NCBI GenBank assembly: GCA_017965685.1
Contig: JAGCPM010000037.1
Span: 1 to 5,520 of the forward strand
Direction: 5' to 3'
Source of the DNA: Kiritimatiellia bacterium
GTDB taxonomy: Bacteria; Verrucomicrobiota; Kiritimatiellia; RFP12; UBA1067
Length of the DNA stretch: 5,520 nucleotides
Shown: one piece after another, positions 1 through 5,520 of the stretch
Layout: every line of letters starts with the position of its first letter
Position numbering within the stretch: position 1 is the first letter of the stretch
Notes under the pieces: model-generated
Told to the model about the DNA's origin: nothing
Seen by the model: only the letters and a program-made list of their open reading frames with translations
Databases searched by the model: none
Translations under genes and position numbers: made by a program

Positions 1-3
1 AAT

Positions 4-1560
4 ATGATAAAATATACGCCTGTTGAAAGCAACCATAAGGACTGTTACAAAGTGGAGAAGAACGGAAACTTGATTCTGACGGGCTGGGGCTACGCTGAAT
101 ACGTGGCCTCGGCAGCGGTCGCATTGAAGGCACTTGGCGGCAGAGCGGACGTGTACGGCGTGAGCCGCAGGCGTCTGCCGGAGTTCCTTGGCGAGCTCGC
201 GGGGGAACGTGGAATGCCGCAATGGAAGCACATCTACCTTCTTGGTCTCTCGTTGAGCGGCGATCCTGAATCGCTCAAGGTGGCTCTTGCAAAGCTGAAG
301 GCAAAGGGCGTGGAGGTGACGTGGATAAGTGCTCTTGAAATGCCCGAACACATCGCCACGCTGCTTGACGGCCTCGTGAAGGTGCGCTGCTATGATGGTA
401 GCCTTCTTGAAGCGGTCGGGCAGACGTTTGGTGTGGACGTCGAGGTGTTCATGCCGTTCCTCAAAGATCGAAAGAGAGTGTCGGCGGACGTCCGCGCCTA
501 CTTCACGCTGATCGACACGGCGCAATTCTACTACCGCAATTATCAGGACGAATCTCTCTACGCCACGACCGCCCGCTATCTTGCCGGCGGCATCCGTCCT
601 GCGGCGTGGGAGCCGGATGTCAGGAGCGCCGTCGAACATTACGACCGCTACGGCAACAGGGAGCTTCTTGGGAAAAGCGACGAGATCACGACATTACAGG
701 ATCGCATCAACCGGGTGGCGGCGCATGAACATGCCCGCGTCCTCATCCTCGGCGAAAGCGGCACCGGCAAGGAGACAGTCGCCCAACAGATCCACACAAA
801 GAGCCCGAGATGGAAGATGCCGTTCGTCGCCTTCAACTGCGCGAGCGTGACGAAAGACCTTCTGGAGGATCGGTTCTTCGGACACGAGCGTGGGGCGTTC
901 ACGAACGCCGTGGAGCGGACGGATGGTCTGTTCCTCCAGGCGGATGGCGGTACGCTCTTCCTTGATGAGATTGGAGAGATGTCGCTGGAGGTTCAGGCGC
1001 TACTGCTGCGCGTTCTCGAAGGAGGACGGTTCATGCGTGTGGGCGGCAAGGAGGAACTGAAGTGTGACGTTCGACTCATCACAGCCACAAACCGCGACTT
1101 GCCGCGCCTCGTGGTCGAAGGTAAGTTCCGCGAAGACCTCTACCAGCGCCTCAATGTGGTGCAGATGAGAACGCCGTCCCTGCGCGAACACAAGGATGAC
1201 ATACCGATCATCGCCAACGCATGGTGGCGCAAGTTCCATGACAACGCCATTCTCAAGGAAGAGCAGATTGCCGCGCTGATGGATTACGACTATCCCGGCA
1301 ACGTCCGCGAACTCATCAACATCCTTGACAGGGCGACCGCTTTGGAGGAGTATGATTTTGCAGCCCTCATGCGTGAACACAAGGAGATGAACGCAGGGCT
1401 TTCGGGTGGACTGGAACTGAAGTCGGGGCGCATTCCCGACAAGCTTGAGGACGCGACTCGACTTCATGTCCGCCGTGTGTACGAGAAGTACGGTCAGAAT
1501 CTCACCCGCGCCGCCGAAGCGCTCGACGTGAGCCGCAATACGGCGAGGAAGTATCTGTAA
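4..1560 (+). CDS. Sigma-54-dependent AAA+ transcription activator with a degenerate DHH-like N-terminal domain
   Basis: The 518-residue protein has the layout of a bacterial enhancer-binding protein, which uses ATP hydrolysis to remodel sigma-54 RNA polymerase at -24/-12 promoters. Visible in the AAA+ core: Walker A GESGTGKE (250-257), the sigma-54 contact loop as GAFTNA rather than GAFTGA (297-302), Walker B GGTLFLDE (315-322), a sensor I stretch ATNRDL (361-366), arginine-finger region FREDLYQRL (375-383) and sensor II PGNVREL (431-437). A Fis-type helix-turn-helix (about 498-516) ends at the stop codon. Residues 1-220 are not a response-regulator receiver, GAF or PAS domain that I recognise. 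Residues 22-112 read like a DHH phosphoesterase Rossmann-type fold without its Asp/His metal ligands, so a sensor role is inferred. The ATG at 4 is the first in the window; codon 1-3 is open, so the start could lie upstream and no ribosome site can be seen. It probably controls the downstream jetBC genes. Confidence 0.93.
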   Translation: MIKYTPVESNHKDCYKVEKNGNLILTGWGYAEYVASAAVALKALGGRADVYGVSRRRLPEFLGELAGERGMPQWKHIYLLGLSLSGDPESLKVALAKLKAKGVEVTWISALEMPEHIATLLDGLVKVRCYDGSLLEAVGQTFGVDVEVFMPFLKDRKRVSADVRAYFTLIDTAQFYYRNYQDESLYATTARYLAGGIRPAAWEPDVRSAVEHYDRYGNRELLGKSDEITTLQDRINRVAAHEHARVLILGESGTGKETVAQQIHTKSPRWKMPFVAFNCASVTKDLLEDRFFGHERGAFTNAVERTDGLFLQADGGTLFLDEIGEMSLEVQALLLRVLEGGRFMRVGGKEELKCDVRLITATNRDLPRLVVEGKFREDLYQRLNVVQMRTPSLREHKDDIPIIANAWWRKFHDNAILKEEQIAALMDYDYPGNVRELINILDRATALEEYDFAALMREHKEMNAGLSGGLELKSGRIPDKLEDATRLHVRRVYEKYGQNLTRAAEALDVSRNTARKYL

Positions 1561-1588
1561 ATGTTGCCAATGTGGAAATGTTGCCAAT
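1559..1588 (+). repeat. Two 13-bp direct repeats, AAATGTTGCCAAT
   Basis: Exact copies lie at 1559-1571 and 1576-1588, 17 bp apart start to start. A third, diverged copy (AAATGTCGCCAA, one change) lies at 1630-1641 inside the inverted repeat. The first copy overlaps the stop codon of the activator gene. Repeated sites upstream of a promoter and beside an activator gene are typical of regulator binding sites. That function is inferred. Confidence 0.6.
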
Positions 1589-1614
1589 ACCAAATCCAAT
1601 TACCAATGGGGAGA

Positions 1615-1648
1615 TGCAAAGTTGGCGTGAAATGTCGCCAAGTTTGCA
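1615..1648. promoter_or_regulatory. 13-bp-arm inverted repeat, likely operator or enhancer site
   Basis: Left arm TGCAAAGTTGGCG (1615-1627) pairs with right arm CGCCAAGTTTGCA (1636-1648) across an 8-nt spacer. Twelve of 13 positions pair; the only mismatch is G1621 against G1642. No run of T follows the right arm, so an intrinsic terminator for the activator gene is unlikely. Its dyad symmetry and position about 70 bp before the predicted jetB transcription start fit a dimeric DNA-binding protein, possibly the Fis-type HTH of the neighbouring activator or another repressor. Confidence 0.6.
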
Positions 1649-1659
1649 GTATATTTGCA
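1643..1659 (+). promoter_or_regulatory. Imperfect sigma-54 (-24/-12)-like element
   Basis: The 17-bp string TTTGCAGTATATTTGCA fits the sigma-54 consensus YTGGCACGRNNNTTGCW in spacing. The -12 half is perfect (TTGCA, 1655-1659). The -24 half has TTTGCAG, so one G of the nearly invariant GG is T1645, and G1649 and T1650 also mismatch. A sigma-54 activator next door makes it worth recording, but the lost G is a serious defect and the element overlaps the right arm of the inverted repeat, so it may simply be operator sequence. Confidence 0.22.
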
Positions 1660-1667
1660 ACACTGCG

Positions 1668-1696
1668 TTGTGCCGTGGCGGATTTTATGATATAAT
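1668..1696 (+). promoter_or_regulatory. Sigma-70-like promoter with extended -10, driving jetB-jetC
   Basis: A perfect TATAAT (1691-1696) is preceded by TGA at 1688-1690, giving an extended -10 element. The -35 position, 17 bp upstream, holds only TTGTGC (1668-1673), three matches to TTGACA. A weak -35 with an extended -10 is common at activated or regulated promoters. The transcription start is expected near 1703, giving a leader of about 64 nt to the ATG at 1767, or about 25 nt if the TTG at 1728 is used. Confidence 0.55.
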
Positions 1697-1766
1697 TCAG
1701 TGAAGTTCGTCAGAAAGCGGAGTAAGCTTGAAGTATGATTGTTCATTGAACATAGGTATTAACGCC

Positions 1767-2417
1767 ATGAAAATCGAAGAACTTATCGACGGAGGGGAGC
1801 AGACCGCGCAGAGCGTGCGGTCCGTTCTTAACATACTTCTGGAATCGCCGTACTTCTACAAGGAGGACGACGAGCGGCTGTTTCTTGTGCTGATGCGCCA
1901 CAAGCGCGCATTCGAGGCTTTTTTTGAGAAGTTTTTCGGATGGGTGCTCGTGATGGACGCTAAGTGTGCGCGGCTCTACAAGCCGAAGTGGTTCAATGAA
2001 AAGATCACGCTTCCGAACCGCGACATGTTCACCTTCACGAAGCGCGACGACTGCATGGCATTTCTTCTTGTCCTGGAGTTCTTCGAGCGCGAGTGTCGCG
2101 AGCAGAGCGTTACTGCTGACGACCGCGACAACCTTCGCTTCCGATTCGGCGACCTGCTCGAATACGCTGCGATGCGCTTCCGCGCGCTGATGGCAGCCAA
2201 GGAAGAGAACTACACCGACGAGCGCGTTCGCCAGATTTTGAAGGGCATCATGCCTCAGCTTGAGAAATACCGCTTCCTCAGAAAGATCAAGCCCTCCGCC
2301 GACGACAGCGTGAGCGAATCCGAGACGATCTTCGAGTGCCTACCCGCAATGTGGCACTACCAAGCCGCCCAACTCGCCCAGCCCATAAATGCGGGGAAGG
2401 AGGGAATGCAGGAATGA
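1767..2417 (+). CDS. jetB: MukE/JetB-like subunit of a Wadjet SMC defence complex
   Basis: The 216-residue protein has no catalytic motif. It resembles the small winged-helix (MukE-like) subunits that sit between SMC and kleisin in Wadjet and MksBEF complexes. Seen: an N-terminal helix, then SPYFYKEDDERLF and a basic helix MRHKRAFEAFF (27-53), a wing-like strand pair GWVLVMDAKCARLYK (58-72), the segment FTKRDDCMAFLLVLEFFERE (about 90-109) that starts the second winged-helix unit, and a closing IFECLPAMWHY (188-198). These resemble, from memory, JetB families such as DUF4194 or TIGR02678/DUF2398; a profile search is needed to choose. Its length fits JetB. It is translationally coupled to jetC by a 4-base overlap, which supports the call. 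An in-frame TTG at 1728 with GGAG five bases upstream would add 13 residues. I prefer the ATG because those 13 codons use AT-rich codons unlike the rest of the gene. Confidence 0.68.
   Translation: MKIEELIDGGEQTAQSVRSVLNILLESPYFYKEDDERLFLVLMRHKRAFEAFFEKFFGWVLVMDAKCARLYKPKWFNEKITLPNRDMFTFTKRDDCMAFLLVLEFFERECREQSVTADDRDNLRFRFGDLLEYAAMRFRALMAAKEENYTDERVRQILKGIMPQLEKYRFLRKIKPSADDSVSESETIFECLPAMWHYQAAQLAQPINAGKEGMQE
2397..2403 (+). promoter_or_regulatory. Shine-Dalgarno site for jetC inside the end of jetB
   Basis: AAGGAGG is a full anti-16S match lying 10 bases before the jetC ATG (2414), with a second AGG at 2410-2412. It fixes the jetC start despite the overlap with jetB. A closer ATG at 2406 is in the jetB frame and is its codon for Met214, so it is not the start. 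Confidence 0.75.
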
Positions 2418-5400
2418 AACCACGCGAGACATATAAGATCACGGCCGTGAGGCTGGTGGAGTTCCACAACCTCGGGACGACGACGATCGAGATTCCAGAT
2501 GGCGGGCATCTGTTTCTGCTGGGCGACAATGGCTCGGGGAAAACGACGATCCTTGACGCAATCCACCTCGTACTGACCGCTGGACGCGAAATGGAGTTCA
2601 ATTCTGCTGCGCGCGTCGCAGGTGCCAAGGACTCGGGAGGACGCACCATCCAGGGCATTGTCCTGCGCTACAACGCCGTCACTGGACGAACCGCGCGCGA
2701 AAACGGCATTACATACGCGGCGGTCGAACTGCGGTCGGATTCGGGCAAGGTCTGCTCGCTCGCCGTGGGGCTTTCCTCCATGGGTATGGATGTCGCATTC
2801 GATCGCTGGGGCGGAATAGCCTCCGTTCCTATTGCCGACCTGCCGCTCTCTATCAAGGGTGAAGGCGACAATGACGGGAAGGAGCGAGCGGCGACGCAGG
2901 GCGAGTTCAAAAGCGGCATGGCGTCGCTCACGGGCGGAAAGTACTACAATCACATCAATGACTATGCAGACGCCGTGGGTGCGCGTCTCTTCGGCGGCGA
3001 GGCGAAGTATGCCGATGTATGCAAGCTTCTCAGAACCGGCAAGGCGTACCGCGAAATCGCCGCGCGCGCCGCGAACTATGACGATCTCTTCCGCCAGCTT
3101 CTAGAGGACCCAAGCCGTGAGACGTTCGAGCCGCTTCTGAAGGGGCTGCGCGAGATCGAGGAAAGCAAGGCCAAGCTCGACCAGATTGACGAGCGCGCGA
3201 ACTACCTCGATGACTTGCGGAGAGAGTCGGAGCGACTTGGGAAACTGCGGCTCAAGTCGGACATCGTGTCGTGGTCCGAGGAGAATTCCAGACGCATGGA
3301 AGCGTCCGAAGCCGCCGCGTCGATTGCGGAGGCGGAGTTCGAGGGCCGGCGGCGACTCGCCGCGCTCGAAGGCGAATGGGCGGCGCTGAAGAATGAGGCC
3401 GCGCGTTCGCGCGAACGGCTCGCAGATCTGCGTGCCAAGGACAAGACCGGCCTTATCGACCGCGAGAAGGCGTCCGCCCAGCGCTATGCCGAGGCGGATC
3501 GCCGCGCCGGTGAAGCTGAACGGGCCTACGCCGAGGCGCGGCGGATCGCGGATGTCGCCGAGAAGGCGAAGCGCGAGGCCGAGGCGAAGCGCAGTGTGGT
3601 GCTCAGGAAAAGTGCGGACGATTTGGTCGCGGCGGGCAAGGCGGCGAATTTCCCCGTTGGCAGCGTTGCCGATGAGTTGTATGGCGGCATCACCAGCCAT
3701 TTCGCTGACGTTCGTTCCAAGGTTGCCACCGAGGATGAGGTTCGTTCCGATGCGGCGTTTCGCGCCCGTGCGGCTGCGGCTGAATCCGCGCGTGAAGCCG
3801 ATGCGCGGCGCGCAGAATTGGACGTCATTCGCGTGCGCGGAGAAAACCTGCCGGATGTCGAGGGCTTCGCGGAGGCGCGCGCGGAGATTCGTACGCAAAT
3901 GCTCGGGGCGCGTCCGCTGTATGAGCTGCTGGAGCCTGCTTCCGGTTGCGACTCGCGCCACCTTGCGCTTCTGGAGCGGCTTGTGGGTGATGATTTCCTC
4001 GCGACGTGGGTCGTGAGGCCCGAAGAGGTAGATCAGGTGCGGCGGATTGCGTGGAAAGATTACGGTCACGCGGTACGCGTGACCCTACCGGCACAATCCC
4101 CGATGGTAGGGGCGCGCGTCCCGCGCGTCCGCAGCGCAGAAATCACTGTCGCGGTGCGTGGCGAGGCGGGGGATGTTTCGGTGAACGACTTGGCGCCGTG
4201 GCTTGGCTCGTTCGTGTCGTTCGAGGAGTCTGACGTCGAGGCGATTGGCCTACTCGCGCGACACCTTGCGGCAAAGGTCGGTCCGTCGGACGGCGAATTC
4301 CTTTCGCAGAAGACGTGGTGTTTCCGCGGACGCGAGGGCCTGCCGCCCTCCGCAAAGCCGCGGCTCATCGGGCGCAAGGCTCGCGAAGCCGAGCAGGCGC
4401 GTCTGGAGCGCGAAGCGGAAGCGCGGCTTGCCGAGGCCGAGAAGTCGCAGAAGGCGGCGGACAAGCTTGCCGCGTCCAGTGCAGATGCGCTTGCGCGCCT
4501 GAAAAGACTAGAGCAGTCGATTGACGCCGCGCGCGAGGTTGTGTGGCGCGAGGCGGATGCTGTGGGCGCGGCGGCGTCTGAAGCAGAATGCGCGGTGGAG
4601 CGCGCGGCGCTTGCGGGCGACGCGGCGGACGAGCGTCGGCGCGATGCGAATACGGCGCGTGAGGAACTCGAGGACATCCGCGTAAAGATGCGCGCGGAGG
4701 GAATTGACGGCACCCTCGAACAGCGCCTAGCGTCCGCCGAGAAAACCGTTCGTGCGCGCGAGGAGGAGGCGGATGAGAAGAGTCGCGAGATCGGCGGAAC
4801 GCGCAGCAGGCTGGATGGACTCGTCAAGGCGCGCGAGGCGAAGGAGGCGGAGTCTGCGTCTGCGGCGAAGCGCGCCGACGAGTTCAGGTCCAGGTTCGCA
4901 GAGAGGATTCCGGAAGGAACGGACGTCGCCGATTTCGCGGCGGCGGAATGTCCGCAGAGCGCCGAGTCCGGTGTGGACTATGCGGCGCTGCGCGAGCAGC
5001 TTGCGAAGGACGCAGGCGCGGCTGAGGCGAAGATCGAGTCAAAGGTGAGGGACCAGAAGGGCGAGGCGTATGCGTTCTCGTTCGACAGGGCGGCAAACAG
5101 GATAACGGACAGAAGGGGGAGCCCGCTCGCGGAAGTCCTGACGGATGAGACGCGCCGCCTTGAGGAGCTGCGCGGCGTCCTTGACCAGAAGAGCCGCGAG
5201 GTGTTCGAGCGCATATTCATGGGCGAGGTGATGCGGAGGCTGTATCTCGATCTCATGCGGATAACCGACCTGACGGGACGCATCCAGCGCAAGCTCGCTG
5301 GACGTCGCTTTGGGTCGAACCGCTACGCGTTCGCCATAACGCCCGTCCCCGAATACGAGCATTTCGTCGAACTTGTTCGCAAGGGCTATGCGCTCGACGC

Positions 5401-5520
5401 AGGTGAAGACAAGGATGACCTGCGCGAGTATTTGGCGCAGCATCGTGAAGAGATACTCAACGCCGAGATTGACGCGATTCCCGACATCTTTGACTACCGC
5501 AGGTGGTTCCGGTTCGAACT
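2414..5520 (+). CDS. jetC: JetC-like SMC/MukB-type ATPase, 3' end cut by the window
   Basis: The reading frame stays open for 1035 codons to the edge. It encodes an SMC-like motor that, in Wadjet complexes, dimerises, hydrolyses ATP, extrudes DNA loops and presents circular plasmids to the JetD nuclease. Seen in order: an N-terminal head strand VRLVEFHNLG, Walker A GDNGSGKT (37-44), and a segment NSAARV...GGRTIQGIVLRYN (63-87) typical of this family rather than of Rad50. An Ala/Glu/Arg-rich coiled coil spans about 215-495. A hinge-like globular part covers about 498-655, with RPLYELLEPASG near its start and RLIGRKARE at its end. A second coil runs to about 930. The C-terminal head begins with REVFERIFMGEV (928-939) and reaches FDYRRWFRFE (1026-1035). 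The hinge and C-terminal features recall TIGR02680-type SMC proteins. The ABC signature and Walker B are expected just past the edge, perhaps 100-200 residues on. GCG and CGC codons dominate the coils, which creates long spurious antisense frames. Confidence 0.87.
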   Translation, partial: MKPRETYKITAVRLVEFHNLGTTTIEIPDGGHLFLLGDNGSGKTTILDAIHLVLTAGREMEFNSAARVAGAKDSGGRTIQGIVLRYNAVTGRTARENGITYAAVELRSDSGKVCSLAVGLSSMGMDVAFDRWGGIASVPIADLPLSIKGEGDNDGKERAATQGEFKSGMASLTGGKYYNHINDYADAVGARLFGGEAKYADVCKLLRTGKAYREIAARAANYDDLFRQLLEDPSRETFEPLLKGLREIEESKAKLDQIDERANYLDDLRRESERLGKLRLKSDIVSWSEENSRRMEASEAAASIAEAEFEGRRRLAALEGEWAALKNEAARSRERLADLRAKDKTGLIDREKASAQRYAEADRRAGEAERAYAEARRIADVAEKAKREAEAKRSVVLRKSADDLVAAGKAANFPVGSVADELYGGITSHFADVRSKVATEDEVRSDAAFRARAAAAESAREADARRAELDVIRVRGENLPDVEGFAEARAEIRTQMLGARPLYELLEPASGCDSRHLALLERLVGDDFLATWVVRPEEVDQVRRIAWKDYGHAVRVTLPAQSPMVGARVPRVRSAEITVAVRGEAGDVSVNDLAPWLGSFVSFEESDVEAIGLLARHLAAKVGPSDGEFLSQKTWCFRGREGLPPSAKPRLIGRKAREAEQARLEREAEARLAEAEKSQKAADKLAASSADALARLKRLEQSIDAAREVVWREADAVGAAASEAECAVERAALAGDAADERRRDANTAREELEDIRVKMRAEGIDGTLEQRLASAEKTVRAREEEADEKSREIGGTRSRLDGLVKAREAKEAESASAAKRADEFRSRFAERIPEGTDVADFAAAECPQSAESGVDYAALREQLAKDAGAAEAKIESKVRDQKGEAYAFSFDRAANRITDRRGSPLAEVLTDETRRLEELRGVLDQKSREVFERIFMGEVMRRLYLDLMRITDLTGRIQRKLAGRRFGSNRYAFAITPVPEYEHFVELVRKGYALDAGEDKDDLREYLAQHREEILNAEIDAIPDIFDYRRWFRFE

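Noticed and set aside
1000..1599. Antisense open frame (199 codons) under the activator gene
   Set aside because: It overlaps conserved AAA+ and HTH motifs on the + strand and shows no recognisable protein features.
1622..1638. TTGGCG...CGC as a sigma-54 promoter
   Set aside because: The distance between GG and GC is 11 bp, whereas sigma-54 needs 10, and the sequence is accounted for by the inverted repeat.
1615..1659. Intrinsic terminator for the activator gene
   Set aside because: The hairpin arms exist, but the sequence after them (GTATATTTGCAAC) has no continuous T-tract.
2439..2450. 12-bp perfect palindrome TCACGGCCGTGA near the jetC start
   Set aside because: A palindrome of this size is expected about once in a window this long, and it codes for ordinary residues of the head domain.
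3393..4016. Plus-strand open frame (207 codons) in another frame of jetC
   Set aside because: It is Arg/Pro-rich and sits within the continuous jetC frame; a frame shadow.
3101..4069. Long antisense open frame (322 codons) opposite jetC
   Set aside because: It lies entirely under a well-supported SMC frame, its translation is Arg/Leu-rich low complexity with no domain, and it follows from GCG/CGC codon bias.
4066..4827. Second long antisense open frame (253 codons), Ser/Arg/Ala-rich
   Set aside because: It is a mirror of the Ala/Glu/Arg coiled coil and has no motif or ribosome site that would support it.

Overview
The window holds three genes on the + strand and one compact regulatory gap. 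They look like part of a chromosomal defence island built around a Wadjet-type (JetABCD / MukBEF-like) SMC complex. Gene 1 (4-1560) is a complete or nearly complete sigma-54-type AAA+ transcription activator with an unusual N-terminal domain. After a 206-bp AT-richer gap comes a small MukE/JetB-like protein (1767-2417). A large SMC-like ATPase of the JetC type follows, overlapping jetB by 4 bases (ATGA) and running off the right edge (2414-5520, 1035 complete codons without a stop).

The gap (1561-1766) is the most structured non-coding stretch. It contains two exact 13-bp direct repeats, six same-strand CCAA motifs, a 13-bp-arm inverted repeat with one mismatch, a TTTGCA pair that makes an imperfect sigma-54 -24/-12-like element, and an extended -10 sigma-70-like promoter. 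This is what one expects for a controlled promoter in front of jetB, and the activator next door is the obvious candidate regulator. That link is inferred, not shown.

In known Wadjet systems the SMC JetC works with the kleisin JetA, the MukE-like JetB and the nuclease JetD to recognise and cut closed circular plasmid DNA. Here jetB and jetC are present. jetD would be expected past the right edge. A jetA gene is not between the activator and jetB, which departs from the usual A-B-C-D order; it may lie outside the window, or the system may differ. The activator's N-terminal domain resembles a DHH-family phosphoesterase fold whose metal-binding motifs have been lost, so it could be a ligand sensor. 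The novel hypothesis is therefore a Wadjet-like SMC defence operon switched on by a dedicated enhancer-binding activator with a pseudo-DHH sensor.

The host is a bacterium that uses sigma-54 and Shine-Dalgarno initiation, with fairly GC-rich coding DNA (jetC is especially rich in GCG and CGC codons) and a less GC-rich intergenic region. Taxonomy cannot be settled from this sequence. A Verrucomicrobiota/Lentisphaerota/Kiritimatiellota-type organism is only a guess. No tRNA, rRNA, CRISPR array, insertion sequence or integrase was seen.
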